From: Rhodococcus_G sp042879035
GTDB lineage: Bacteria; Actinomycetota; Actinomycetes; Mycobacteriales; Mycobacteriaceae
Assembly (NCBI RefSeq): GCF_042879035.1
Contig: NZ_JBIAOU010000001.1
Span: 1,090,304-1,154,303 of the forward strand
Length of the DNA stretch: 64,000 nucleotides
Direction of reading: 5' to 3'
In this document: positions 50,708-60,688 of the stretch, piece by piece
How the letters are laid out: each line of letters starts with the position of its first letter
Numbering within the stretch: the first letter of the stretch is position 1
Program-made: the position numbers and the translations under genes
Notes under the pieces: generated by a model
Told to the model about the DNA's origin: nothing
Database searches by the model: none
Seen by the model: only the letters and a program-made list of their open reading frames with translations

Positions 50708-53515
50708 TCAGGTCCTGGTCCCGCGGGATGCGAGCAGCTGCGCAAGGGTGATCGCCCGCCGACCGGCGAGTTCGTCGAGCTGGAGGCGGCAGGAGAATCC
50801 GTCGGCGAGCACCACGGTGCCCGGTTCGGCGGCCCGGACCGCGGGCAGCAGTGCGGTTTCGGCGACGGCGACGCTCGTCTCGTAGTGCCCCTTCTCCACC
50901 CCGAAGTTTCCTGCGAGCCCGCAGCATCCACCGATCCGCTGCACGTCGGCCCCGGCTCGGGAGAGGAGATCGGCGTCGGCTGACCAGCCGAGCACCGACG
51001 CGTGGTGGCAGTGCGGCTGCGCGATCACCGACACGCCGCGCAGGTCCGGCGGCCGCCAGTCCGGGGTCTGCGCGAGCAGTTCGGCGAGGGTGAACACCCC
51101 CGCGGCGACGGCGCGCACCCGCTCGTCGTCGGGAAGCAGGTCGAGGGCGTCGCTGCGCCAGACCGCGATGCAGGACGGTTCGATGCCGACGATCGGGGTC
51201 CCGCCCGCGACGATCGGGTGCAGCACGTCCAGCGATGCCCGCAACCGACGGCGAGCACCGTCGCGCTGCCCGGTCGTGATCCACGTCAACCCACAGCAGG
51301 CGGTCCGGTCGATCAACCGGGGTGCGTAGCCGGCGGCGGTGAGCACCGTGAGTGCGGCGGACACGCCGTCGCCCTCGAACGAATCGGTGAACGAGTCCAC
51401 CCAGATCGCAACGGGTTTCCCCGAGCCGGCCGGGGCAGCGATCGAGCGCCGCGCGGTGGTGAACCTCGGCAGGCCCCGGCGGGGCTCGACGCCCGCGGCC
51501 GCACGGATCCACCGTCCCAGGACGCGATTCGCCATGGCCGCGTTGACGACTCGCGCGGCACGCAGCCGCGACACGAACCTGCCCCACCGCGGCAGCCAGC
51601 CGAGCGCGTAGTGGCTGCGGGGCCGGACCCGGCGCCGGTACCGCTCGTCGAGCACGATCGACTTGTACGACGCCATGTCCACCCCGCGCGGGCAGTCGCC
51701 GGCACAGCCCTTGCACGACAGGCACAGGTCGAGCACCTCGGCGACCTCGGGCGCGTCCCAACCGCGCACGAGTTCCCCACTGACCAGTTCCTGCAGCACC
51801 CGGGCCCGGCCGCGGGTCGAGTCCTTCTCCTTCCCCGTCGCCAGGTACGACGGGCACATCACCTGCCCGGCGGAAGCGCCGTCCGCCAGGCACTTGCCGA
51901 CTCCCGAACACCGGTGCACGTTCGCAACGAAGCGTGGGTCGCCGATCGCGGGTGGGCGGATGTGCAGCAGCGGGATTCGCATGTCGACGTGGACCGGATC
52001 GGGATCGACGAGGACACCGGGGTTGAGGACGCGATGCGGATCGAAGAGGTCCTTGACCTTCGCCATCAGCGCGAGCGCCTCCGGCGAGTACATCCGCGAC
52101 AGCAGCCCCGAGCGGGCGCGTCCGTCGCCGTGTTCGCCGGACAGCGAGCCGCCGTACCGGCCGACCAGGTCCGCGGCCGCCTCGACGAACGCCCGGTAGC
52201 GGTCCGGGCCGTCCGGCGTCCCGAGCGGAAAGTCGATGCGGCAGTGCACACATCCGTCGCCGAAGTGGCCGTACGGCAGACCGTGCAGGCCGTGCGCCGC
52301 GAGCAGGGCGTCGAAGTCACGCAGATAGGCACCGAGGCGGTCCGGCGGGACGGCCGCGTCCTCCCAACCGCCGTACGCCGGTTCGGCGAGGCTCGACTCC
52401 GCGAGCCCGGCGCCGTCGGCGCGGATCTTCCACAGTGCGGCGGCCACATCCGGGTCGTCGACGGTCCAGCCACCCATTGCCGCGCAGTCCCGCAGGAGGT
52501 CATCGGCTCGCTCCCGCAGCCGGTCCGCGTCGTCGTCGACGAGCTCGACGAACACCCAGCCGTCCCCGGCGGGCAGCGGCGGGAGCGACGCCGTTCCCCG
52601 ACGCCGCGCGACGACGTCGACCATGCGGCGGTCGAGCCCTTCGGCGGCGGTGGGCCGGTGGCGGAGGATGCTCGGGGCGTCGTCCGCGGCGTCCGGCATC
52701 GACGGGTAGCCGAGCACCACCATCAGCTTGTGCAGCGGGTCGGCGACCAGCCGGACCGTGGCCTCGGTGACGACGGCGAGGGTCCCTTCCGTACCCACGA
52801 GGAACCGGGCGACGTCGAAACCGTTCTCCGGCAACAGATGTTCGAGCGAGTATCCGGAGACCTGCCTCTTGAACCGACCGAACTCGGTTCGGATGACGGC
52901 GAGGTTCTCCGCGACGAGGTCGTGCAACGCGTCGAGGGTGGGCGACTGCGTCCTCGCACCCGACTCGACCCGCAACCGCTCCCCCGTGCCGAGCACGACG
53001 TCCAGCGCGACGACGTTGTCCGCACTGCGCCCGTATCCGAGTGCCCGCGGGCCGCAGGCGTTGTTGCCGATCATGCCGCCGATGGTGCAGCGGTTGCTGG
53101 TGGACGGGTCGGGCCCGAAACGCAGTCCGTGGGGCGCGGCGGCTGCCTGCAGCGCCGCCTGCACGACACCGGGCTGCACCGTCGCGGTCCGGGCGGCCGG
53201 ATCGACCGCGACGATCGTGTCCAGACGGGTGCGCGTCTCGACGATCACGCCCCGGCCGACCGCGTTGCCGGCGCACGAGGTACCCGCGCCCCGCGCGGTG
53301 AGCGCGACACCGTGCTCGATCGACGCCGCCACGATCGCGGCGACGTCGGCGGCGGACCGCGGGTACACCACCCCCTGCGGCGCGATCCGGTACAGGCCGG
53401 CGTCGCTGGTGTAGAGGGCGCGAGCGAGATTCGTGCGGTCGACCGCGATCCCGGACGCGTCCAGCGCACCGGTGAACGCGTCCAGCCGGTCGTCGCCGAG
53501 AAGTGCCTCGCTCAT
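50708..53515 (-). CDS. FAD-linked oxidase / Fe-S oxidoreductase fusion (D-lactate dehydrogenase-like)
   Basis: A 935-residue fusion. The N-terminal half is a GlcD/DLD-type FAD-binding domain (RGAGTSCAGNAVGRGVIVET, GPDPSTSNRCTIGGMIGNNACGPRALGYG, FLVGTEGTLAVVTEATVRL, SGEHGDGRARSGLL). The C-terminal half is a GlpC-like part with two 4Fe-4S motifs (CSGVGKCLADGASAGQVMCPSY; CLSCKGCAGDCPRGV) and CCG domains (RTACCGLTW; GGCCGLAGNFG). Such proteins oxidise D-lactate or other 2-hydroxy acids and pass electrons to the quinone pool. ATG 53515 is used. It ends 8 bases from dinG. The substrate is not fixed by the sequence. Confidence 0.9.
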   Translation of the reverse strand: MSEALLGDDRLDAFTGALDASGIAVDRTNLARALYTSDAGLYRIAPQGVVYPRSAADVAAIVAASIEHGVALTARGAGTSCAGNAVGRGVIVETRTRLDTIVAVDPAARTATVQPGVVQAALQAAAAPHGLRFGPDPSTSNRCTIGGMIGNNACGPRALGYGRSADNVVALDVVLGTGERLRVESGARTQSPTLDALHDLVAENLAVIRTEFGRFKRQVSGYSLEHLLPENGFDVARFLVGTEGTLAVVTEATVRLVADPLHKLMVVLGYPSMPDAADDAPSILRHRPTAAEGLDRRMVDVVARRRGTASLPPLPAGDGWVFVELVDDDADRLRERADDLLRDCAAMGGWTVDDPDVAAALWKIRADGAGLAESSLAEPAYGGWEDAAVPPDRLGAYLRDFDALLAAHGLHGLPYGHFGDGCVHCRIDFPLGTPDGPDRYRAFVEAAADLVGRYGGSLSGEHGDGRARSGLLSRMYSPEALALMAKVKDLFDPHRVLNPGVLVDPDPVHVDMRIPLLHIRPPAIGDPRFVANVHRCSGVGKCLADGASAGQVMCPSYLATGKEKDSTRGRARVLQELVSGELVRGWDAPEVAEVLDLCLSCKGCAGDCPRGVDMASYKSIVLDERYRRRVRPRSHYALGWLPRWGRFVSRLRAARVVNAAMANRVLGRWIRAAAGVEPRRGLPRFTTARRSIAAPAGSGKPVAIWVDSFTDSFEGDGVSAALTVLTAAGYAPRLIDRTACCGLTWITTGQRDGARRRLRASLDVLHPIVAGGTPIVGIEPSCIAVWRSDALDLLPDDERVRAVAAGVFTLAELLAQTPDWRPPDLRGVSVIAQPHCHHASVLGWSADADLLSRAGADVQRIGGCCGLAGNFGVEKGHYETSVAVAETALLPAVRAAEPGTVVLADGFSCRLQLDELAGRRAITLAQLLASRGTRT

Positions 53516-53562
53516 GTCGCCCTGTCTCGCCTGTCGTCGCTGTGCCCCCGTGAACACGCTAG

Positions 53563-53747
53563 GGCATCTCTCCCAATTCCTCTCGGATGCTCCTGGCAGC
53601 ACAATCGTCGGCCGGCAAGCCCCAGGAGTCGCTCCGCGGGCTCCGCTCCTGCGCGGAGGAGAAGCCGACACCGCGGCGGCCGACGACAACGCAGCGGGGC
53701 GGCGATCGGGCGCCAGGAGCGCCGACAAGGGAATCGGGAGACGTGCC
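53563..53747. repeat. 185-base foldback element, family A long copy
   Basis: Imperfect 35-base terminal inverted repeats (53563-53597 and 53712-53747) both contain CTCCTGGC/GCCAGGAG. Inside are nested perfect pairs CGTCGGCCG/CGGCCGACG (53606-53614 with 53677-53685) and CTCCGCG/CGCGGAG (53632-53638 with 53652-53658). The whole element can fold into one long cruciform. Bases 53719-53740 repeat 1949-1970 exactly. It fills most of the gap between the FAD oxidoreductase start and the glgP stop and holds no gene. Confidence 0.7.
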
Positions 53748-53778
53748 TGGCCCCGCGGGGACCCGGACCCGGCATCGC

Positions 53779-56364
53779 CTACCCCGCGGGCAGCGCCAGC
53801 AGACCCAGCTCGGCGTCGTCGGCCAGCAGCGGGTGATGAGGCAGCACCCGCACGGTGTAGCCGACCGCGCCGGAGTGCGGCAGGGCGGTGTCGACGGCGT
53901 ACACGTGTCCGAGTTCCTCGGTCCCGGCGAGCCTCATCGGCACCGTCACCACATCGGAGAGGTCCTCGTCGGGGCCGACCCGGCCCAGCACCGCCTGCAC
54001 GGTCACCTCCGCCGGGTCGAGACCGCCGAGCTGCACGTACGCCCGCAGCGACAGTTCGGCGCCGAGGACCGGCGTGTCGGGCAGTCCGGAGCTGTCGACC
54101 TGCACCACCTGCACCGCCGGCCAGGCCGCCGCGACCCGCTCGCGGTAGTGGGCCACCTGCCTGGCCCCGGCGTACCCGTCCGCGACGGCCGTGCGCGCGC
54201 CGCGGGCGGCGGGGGCGTAGTACCCGACGACGTAGTCGCGAACCATCCTCGACGCCAGCACCTTCGGGCCGAGCGACTGCAGGGTGTGCCGCACCATCTC
54301 GACCCACCGGACCGGCACGCCGTCGTCGCCGCGGTCGTAGAACTTCGGCAGTACGGACTGCTCGAGCAGGTCGTACATCGCGTTCGCCTCGAGGTCGTCG
54401 CGGCGGGTCTCGTCGAGCACTCCGTCGGCGGTGGGGATGGCCCAGCCGTTCTCGCCGTCGTACATCTCGTCCCACCAGCCGTCCCGGATGGACAGGTTCA
54501 ACCCGCCGTTGAGGGCGGACTTCATCCCCGACGTCCCGCACGCCTCGAGCGGGCGCAGCGGGTTGTTCAGCCACACGTCGCAGCCCCAGTACAGGAAGCG
54601 GGCCATCGACATGTCGTAGTCGGGCAGGAAGACGATCCGGTGCCGGACGCCGTGGTCGTCGGCGAACCGCACCACCTGCTGGATCAGTGCCTTGCCGCCG
54701 TCGTCGGCGGGATGACTCTTACCCGCGACGACCAGCTGTACGGGACGGTCGGGATCGAGCAGCAGGGCCCGCAACCGCTCCGGATCCCGCAGCATCAGCG
54801 TCAACCGCTTGTACGTCGGCACTCGCCGGGCGAAACCGACGGTCAGCACGTTCGGGTCGAAAACCTCTGCCGTCCAGCCGAGTTCGGCCTCGCTGGCGCC
54901 GCGTTCGAGCCAGGACGCCCGCACCCGGCGCCGCACCTCGTCGACGAGCCGGGCGCGCAGGGTGTTGCGGGTCGCCCACAGTTCCGTCGAGTCGACCGCC
55001 GTGAGCTGCTCCCACCCGCGGGCCTCCTCGACCGACTCCGGTCCGGCGAGCCGCAGCGCGAGGTCCATCCACTCGCGGGCGGCCCAGGTCGGGGCGTGCA
55101 CACCGTTCGTCACCGAACCGATCGGCACCTCGCCGGCGTCGAATCCCGGCCACAGTCCGTTGAACATGTCCCGGCTGACGATGCCGTGCAGCTTCGAGAC
55201 GCCGTTCGCGCGCTGACCCAGCCGCAGACCCATGTGGGCCATGTTGAACACCGACGGATCGGCCTCCCGCCCCAACGCGAGGATCCGGTCCACCGTCAGC
55301 CCGGGCAGCAACGCCGATTCGGGCTCACCGTGGACCCCGCCGAAGTAGTGCCGCACCAGGTCCGCCGGGAACCGGTCGATGCCCGCGGGCACCGGGGTGT
55401 GCGTGGTGAACACCGTCGCCGCCCGCACCGCGGCCAGCGCGGAGTCGAAGTCGAGGCCGCCGGTGACGAGCTCGCGGATCCGTTCGGCCCCGAGGAAGCC
55501 CGCGTGGCCCTCGTTCATGTGGAACACCTCGGGGTCGGCCAGGCCCTCGGAGCGGGTGTAGGCGCGCACGGCCCGGACCCCGCCGATCCCGGCGAGGATC
55601 TCCTGCTTGATCCGGTGGTCCTGGTCGCCTCCGTACAACCGGTCGGTGACACCGCGCAGTTCCGGGTCGTTCTCGGCGATGTCGGAGTCGAGCAGCAGCA
55701 GCGGTACGCGGCCGACCTGCGCGATCCATACCCGCGCCCGCAGCACCCGGCCACCGGGCATCGCCACGTGCAGCAGCACCGGGGCCCCGGAACCGGGCTC
55801 GGTCAGCAGCCGCAACGGCAGCCCCTGGGGGTCGAGCGACGGATAGTGCTCGGCCTGCCACCCGTCGGCGGTCAGCGACTGCCGGAAGTACCCGGACCGG
55901 TACAGCAGCCCGACACCGATCAGCGGCACCCCGAGATCCGACGCCGCCTTGAGGTGGTCACCCGCCAGGATCCCGAGCCCGCCGGAGTAGTTCGGCAGCA
56001 CCTCGCTGACACCGAATTCCATCGAGAAGTACGCGATCCCGGTGGCCAGGTCGCGGTCCTTCGCCTGCTGGTTCTGATACCAGCGGGGGCGGTCCAGGTA
56101 CTCGTCGAGATCGGCCTCGAGCCGGTCCAGCTCGGCGAGGAAGTCCGCGTCGGCGGCCAGCTCGTCGAGCCGAAACGGCGCCACCTCACCGAGCATCCGG
56201 ACGGGATCGTGGCGCACGCGGGTCCACAGATCCGGGTCGATCCGCGCGAACAGGTCCTGGGTCGGGGGGTGCCACGACCAGCGCAAGTTGGTAGACAGCG
56301 GGCCCAGCGCGGCCAGTCGGGCGGGCAGGTGGGCACGGACGGTGAACCGACGCAAGGCTTTCAC
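53779..56364 (-). CDS. glgP: Alpha-glucan (maltodextrin) phosphorylase
   Basis: An 861-residue GT35 phosphorylase that releases glucose-1-phosphate from alpha-1,4-glucan. The pyridoxal-phosphate Lys is in GTSGMKSALNGGLNLSIRDGWWDE (about residue 611). The N-terminus MKALRRFTVRAHLPARLAALGPLSTNLRWSW matches the actinobacterial GlgP family. GTG 56364 is chosen because a TAGTGT box (minus strand 56377-56372) lies 7 bases before it, and because it restores the family N-terminus; an upstream GTG at 56373 overlaps that box. It is divergent from glgE, 116 bases apart. Confidence 0.93.
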   Translation of the reverse strand: MKALRRFTVRAHLPARLAALGPLSTNLRWSWHPPTQDLFARIDPDLWTRVRHDPVRMLGEVAPFRLDELAADADFLAELDRLEADLDEYLDRPRWYQNQQAKDRDLATGIAYFSMEFGVSEVLPNYSGGLGILAGDHLKAASDLGVPLIGVGLLYRSGYFRQSLTADGWQAEHYPSLDPQGLPLRLLTEPGSGAPVLLHVAMPGGRVLRARVWIAQVGRVPLLLLDSDIAENDPELRGVTDRLYGGDQDHRIKQEILAGIGGVRAVRAYTRSEGLADPEVFHMNEGHAGFLGAERIRELVTGGLDFDSALAAVRAATVFTTHTPVPAGIDRFPADLVRHYFGGVHGEPESALLPGLTVDRILALGREADPSVFNMAHMGLRLGQRANGVSKLHGIVSRDMFNGLWPGFDAGEVPIGSVTNGVHAPTWAAREWMDLALRLAGPESVEEARGWEQLTAVDSTELWATRNTLRARLVDEVRRRVRASWLERGASEAELGWTAEVFDPNVLTVGFARRVPTYKRLTLMLRDPERLRALLLDPDRPVQLVVAGKSHPADDGGKALIQQVVRFADDHGVRHRIVFLPDYDMSMARFLYWGCDVWLNNPLRPLEACGTSGMKSALNGGLNLSIRDGWWDEMYDGENGWAIPTADGVLDETRRDDLEANAMYDLLEQSVLPKFYDRGDDGVPVRWVEMVRHTLQSLGPKVLASRMVRDYVVGYYAPAARGARTAVADGYAGARQVAHYRERVAAAWPAVQVVQVDSSGLPDTPVLGAELSLRAYVQLGGLDPAEVTVQAVLGRVGPDEDLSDVVTVPMRLAGTEELGHVYAVDTALPHSGAVGYTVRVLPHHPLLADDAELGLLALPAG

Positions 56365-56480
56365 GTCGCGCACACTACCGATCGCGGGGCCGTCGGTCCT
56401 GTCATGCGCGGGAGTGACCTCGCCCGCGGATGCGTTTCGTCGCGAGCGGACGGGGCCCCGATACCCGTAGTGTCTCGGTC

Positions 56481-58487
56481 ATGACCGGGCGGATTGGTAT
56501 TGACGACGTCGTCCCCGAGATCGCGGGCGGACGGTATCCGGCGAAAGCCGTGGTCGGCGAGACCTTCCCCGTCTCCGCGACGGTGTGGCGGGAGGGTCAC
56601 GATTCCGTCGCGGCGACGCTCGCGGTGCGGGGGCCCGGATTCACCCGGAGCATCCGGATCCCGATGCTCCCCGGGCCGCTGCCCGACACCTTCGCCGCGG
56701 TCTTCACCCCGACCACCCCCGGCACCTGGACGTACCGGGTCGAGGGGTGGAGCGACCCGGTCGGCACCTGGCGCGCGGCGGTCGAGGCCAAACTCGCCGT
56801 CGGGCAGGGTCCCGCCGAGCTGGCCAACGACCTCGAGGTGGGGGCCCGGCTCTTCGACCGCGCGGCGCGCTCGGTGCCGCGCGGTGACCGGCACCGCTGC
56901 CACGCGGTCGCGGCCGCGCTGCGCAGCACACAGCAGCTCCCGGAGCGGGTGGCGCCGGCGTTCGCGCCCGGTGTCACCGAACTGCTCCGTGCGCACCCGC
57001 TGCGGGACCTGCTCACCCGGGGTCGGGCCCTGCAGGTGGCGGTGGACCGCACCCGCGCCCTCACCGGATCGTGGTACGAGTTCTTCCCCCGTTCGACCGG
57101 CGGCTGGGACGAGGCGGGGCGGCCGCGCCACGGCACCTTCGTCACCGCGGCGAAGGACCTGCCGAGGATCGCGGCGATGGGTTTCGACGTGGTGTACCTG
57201 CCGCCGATCCACCCGATCGGGCGGGTGAACCGCAAGGGCCCCAACAACTCCCTGACACCCGGACCGGACGACGTCGGGTCTCCGTGGGCGATCGGCGCGT
57301 CCGAGGGCGGCCACGACGCGATCCACCCCGCGCTCGGGACGATGCGGGACTTCCGGTCGTTCGTCTCCCGCGCGGGCAAGCTCGGCCTCGAGGTCGCACT
57401 CGACCTCGCTCTGCAGTGCGCCCCCGACCACCCTTGGGCCGCAGCACATCCCGAGTGGTTCACGGTGCTGCCGGACGGCACCATCGCGTACGCGGAGAAC
57501 CCGCCGAAGAAGTACCAGGACATCTACCCGGTGAACTTCGACGACGACCGCGACGGCATCTACACCGAGGTGCTGCGGGTGGTCCGGTTCTGGATCGCGG
57601 CCGGGGTCAGGATCTTCCGCGTCGACAACCCGCACACCAAGCCACCGGACTTCTGGGAGTGGCTGATCGCGGAGGTCAAGACGACGGACCCGGACGTGCT
57701 GTTCCTGTCGGAGGCGTTCACCCGCCCGGCCCGGATGTACGGACTTGCCAAGCGCGGGTTCTCGCAGTCCTACACGTATTTCACGTGGCGGGTGCACAAG
57801 CAGGAGCTGATCGACTTCGGACTCGAGATCGCCGCGAAGGCCGACGAGGCGCGCCCCAACCTGTTCGTCAACACCCCCGACATCCTGCACGAGACACTGC
57901 AGGTCGGCGGCCCGGGCATGTTCGCGCTGCGCGCTGCCCTCGCCGCGACACTCGCCCCGACCTGGGGCGTGTACTCGGGTTACGAACTCTACGAACACGT
58001 CCCGGTGCGGGAGGGCAGTGAGGAGTACCTGGACTCGGAGAAGTACCAACTCCGTCCCCGCGACTTCGACGGCGCCCGCGCCCGCGGCGAGTCGCTCGAG
58101 CCGTGGATCACCACACTCAACCGGATCCGCCGCGCGCACCCGGCACTGCAGCAACTGCGCAACATCACGTTCCACCACGTCGACAACGACTCGCTGATCG
58201 CGTATTCCAAGTTCGACCCGACCACCGGCGACGCCGTGCTCACCGTGATCAACCTCAATCCCCACGGCACCGAGGAGGGCATGATCTGGCTGGACATGCC
58301 CGCCCTGGGCCGGGACTGGCACGACCACATCACGGTCCTCGACGAGGTGTCCGGCGAGCAGTACCACTGGGGCCAGACCAATTTCGTCCGGCTCGAGCCG
58401 TGGCGTGCGGTCGCGCACATCCTCGCCCTGCCCCCGGTCCCCTACCCGGCGCGGCTGCACCTGGCGCAGCGGCGCCCGGTCTCGTGA
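56481..58487 (+). CDS. glgE: Alpha-1,4-glucan:maltose-1-phosphate maltosyltransferase GlgE
   Basis: A 668-residue GH13_3 enzyme that extends alpha-glucan with maltose-1-phosphate made from trehalose. Segments DVVYLPPIHPIGRVNRKGPNN and GSPWAIGASEGGHDAIHPALG are typical of GlgE. The nucleophile Asp is in RIFRVDNPHTKP (about residue 382), and the acid/base Glu in LFLSEAFTRP (about residue 410). A TAGTGT box (56468-56473) lies 7 bases before ATG 56481, so it is likely leaderless. It overlaps glgB by 4 bases. It corresponds to Rv1327c. Confidence 0.95.
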   Translation: MTGRIGIDDVVPEIAGGRYPAKAVVGETFPVSATVWREGHDSVAATLAVRGPGFTRSIRIPMLPGPLPDTFAAVFTPTTPGTWTYRVEGWSDPVGTWRAAVEAKLAVGQGPAELANDLEVGARLFDRAARSVPRGDRHRCHAVAAALRSTQQLPERVAPAFAPGVTELLRAHPLRDLLTRGRALQVAVDRTRALTGSWYEFFPRSTGGWDEAGRPRHGTFVTAAKDLPRIAAMGFDVVYLPPIHPIGRVNRKGPNNSLTPGPDDVGSPWAIGASEGGHDAIHPALGTMRDFRSFVSRAGKLGLEVALDLALQCAPDHPWAAAHPEWFTVLPDGTIAYAENPPKKYQDIYPVNFDDDRDGIYTEVLRVVRFWIAAGVRIFRVDNPHTKPPDFWEWLIAEVKTTDPDVLFLSEAFTRPARMYGLAKRGFSQSYTYFTWRVHKQELIDFGLEIAAKADEARPNLFVNTPDILHETLQVGGPGMFALRAALAATLAPTWGVYSGYELYEHVPVREGSEEYLDSEKYQLRPRDFDGARARGESLEPWITTLNRIRRAHPALQQLRNITFHHVDNDSLIAYSKFDPTTGDAVLTVINLNPHGTEEGMIWLDMPALGRDWHDHITVLDEVSGEQYHWGQTNFVRLEPWRAVAHILALPPVPYPARLHLAQRRPVS

Positions 58488-60688
58488 GCGTCGCGACGCC
58501 GCGTCCCGGCGCGGCCCCCTCCCCCGACGACCTCGCCCGTCTCGCCGCGGGGACGCACCACGACCCCCACTCGGTCCTCGGCGCCCACGCCCATCCGGGC
58601 GGCACCGTCATCCGGGCGCTGCGGCCGCACGCCGTCGCGGTCGCGGCGCGCGTCGGCGGCACCGACCACCCGATGGCCCAGGTCGCCGACGGTGTGTTCG
58701 GCGCGGTGGTCCCGGTCGAGGACCTGGTCGACTACCGACTCGTCGTCGAGTACCCGGGCGGGCACACGGTCGTGGTCGCGGACGGCTACCGGTTCCTGCC
58801 GACACTCGGCGATCTGGACCTGCACCTGGTCGGCGAGGGCAGGCACGAGCGGCTGTGGGACGTCCTCGGGGCGCATCCGCGCAGCTACACCACCCCGGAC
58901 GGCGAGGTCACCGGCACGTCGTTCGCCGTCTGGGCGCCGAACGCGCGCGGGGTGACGGTGATGGGCGACTTCGACGGCTGGGGTGGCCGGACCGCGCCGA
59001 TGCGGGTGCTGGGGTCGACGGGCGTGTGGGAACTGTTCGTGCCGGGCCTCGGGCCGGGAGAGCTGTACAAGTTCCGTGTGCACGGACGCGACGGCTCCGT
59101 CCACGACAAGGCCGACCCGATGGCGTTCGCGACCGAGGTGCCGCCCGCGACCGCGTCGCGGATCACGAAGTCGGAGTACACCTGGTCGGACGCCGAGTGG
59201 ATCACGGCCCGGGCGCGGCGGGAACCGAACCAGGAACCGATGAGCGTGTACGAGGTGCACCTCGGGTCGTGGCGGCCGGGCCTCGGTTATCGCGAGTTGG
59301 CGCAGCAGCTCGCGGAGTACGTCGTGGACTGCGGTTTCACCCACGTGGAACTCCTCCCGGTGGCCGAGCACCCGTTCGGCGGGTCGTGGGGCTACCAGGT
59401 CACCTCGTACTACGCCCCCACCGCCCGGTTCGGGTCGCCCGACGACTTCCGCGCGTTCGTCGACCACCTGCACGGCGCCGGGATCGGGGTGATCGTCGAC
59501 TGGGTGCCCGCGCACTTCCCGAAGGACGAGTGGGCGCTGGCCCGGTTCGACGGCGACGCGCTGTACGAGCACTCCGACCCCCAGCGCGGCGAGCAATTGG
59601 ACTGGGGCACTTTCGTTTTCGACTTCGGCCGCGCGGAGGTTCGCAACTTCCTGGTCGCCAACGCCCTGTACTGGATCGACCGGTTCCACGTGGACGGGCT
59701 GCGCGTGGACGCGGTCGCGTCGATGCTCTACCTGGACTACTCGCGTCCGTCGGGCGCCTGGACCCCCAACGTGCACGGTGGACGGGAGAACCTCGAGGCG
59801 GTGGCGTTCCTGCAGGAGATGAACGCCACCGTGCACAAGCACCATCCCGGGGTCGTCACCATCGCCGAGGAGTCCACGGCGTGGCCGGGGGTCACGCGCA
59901 CCACCGCCGTCGGGGGGCTCGGCTTCTCGATGAAGTGGAACATGGGCTGGATGCACGACACCCTCGGCTACCTCGGCCGCGACCCCGTGCACCGCAGCTT
60001 CCACCACCACGAGATCACCTTCTCGCTGATGTACGCGTGGAGCGAGCACTACCTGCTGCCGATCAGTCACGACGAGGTCGTGCACGGCAAGGGCACCCTG
60101 TGGACCCGCATGCCCGGCGACGACCACGCCAAGGCCGCCGGTCTGCGCGCCCTGCTGGCGTACATGTGGTCCCATCCCGGCAAGCAGCTGCTGTTCATGG
60201 GGCAGGAGTTCGGGCAGAAGACCGAGTGGTCGGAGGAGCGGGGCCTGGACTGGGGCCAGCTCGACGACCCGTACACCGGGGCACTGCAGCGTGGGGTGCA
60301 GGCATTGGTCCGCGACCTCAACGCCACCTATCGGGCGCATCCCGCGCTGTGGACGCTGGACACCTCACCCGGCGGTTACTCGTGGATCGATGCGAACGAC
60401 ACCGAGAACAACGTGCTCAGCTACCTGCGGTACGGCACCGACGGCTCGATCGTGGCCTGCCTGTTCAACTTCTCCGGCAGCTCGCACGGGCGGTATCGGG
60501 TCGGCCTGCCCGAACCGGGACGGTGGAGCGAGATCCTCAACACCGACGCGCTGCAGTACCAGGGCTCCGGACTGGGTAACTTCGGAACTGTGACCGCAAC
60601 CACCGACTCCTGGCACGGCAGACCCGCCTCCGCGGAGGTGACGCTGCCCGCGAACGGCGCGATCTGGCTGCGCCGGGAATCGCCATGA
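58484..60688 (+). CDS. glgB: 1,4-alpha-glucan branching enzyme
   Basis: A 734-residue GH13_9 enzyme that adds alpha-1,6 branches to glucan made by GlgE. Two N-terminal beta domains (TSFAVWAPNARGVTVMGDFDGWGG is the CBM48 signature) precede the barrel. The nucleophile Asp is in VDGLRVDAVASMLYLDY (about residue 408), the acid/base Glu in TIAEESTAWPGVTR (about residue 461), and SHDEVVHGKGTL holds the third carboxylate. GTG 58484 overlaps the glgE stop (GTGA). The end overlaps the next gene by 4 bases. Confidence 0.95.
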   Translation: MSVATPRPGAAPSPDDLARLAAGTHHDPHSVLGAHAHPGGTVIRALRPHAVAVAARVGGTDHPMAQVADGVFGAVVPVEDLVDYRLVVEYPGGHTVVVADGYRFLPTLGDLDLHLVGEGRHERLWDVLGAHPRSYTTPDGEVTGTSFAVWAPNARGVTVMGDFDGWGGRTAPMRVLGSTGVWELFVPGLGPGELYKFRVHGRDGSVHDKADPMAFATEVPPATASRITKSEYTWSDAEWITARARREPNQEPMSVYEVHLGSWRPGLGYRELAQQLAEYVVDCGFTHVELLPVAEHPFGGSWGYQVTSYYAPTARFGSPDDFRAFVDHLHGAGIGVIVDWVPAHFPKDEWALARFDGDALYEHSDPQRGEQLDWGTFVFDFGRAEVRNFLVANALYWIDRFHVDGLRVDAVASMLYLDYSRPSGAWTPNVHGGRENLEAVAFLQEMNATVHKHHPGVVTIAEESTAWPGVTRTTAVGGLGFSMKWNMGWMHDTLGYLGRDPVHRSFHHHEITFSLMYAWSEHYLLPISHDEVVHGKGTLWTRMPGDDHAKAAGLRALLAYMWSHPGKQLLFMGQEFGQKTEWSEERGLDWGQLDDPYTGALQRGVQALVRDLNATYRAHPALWTLDTSPGGYSWIDANDTENNVLSYLRYGTDGSIVACLFNFSGSSHGRYRVGLPEPGRWSEILNTDALQYQGSGLGNFGTVTATTDSWHGRPASAEVTLPANGAIWLRRESP

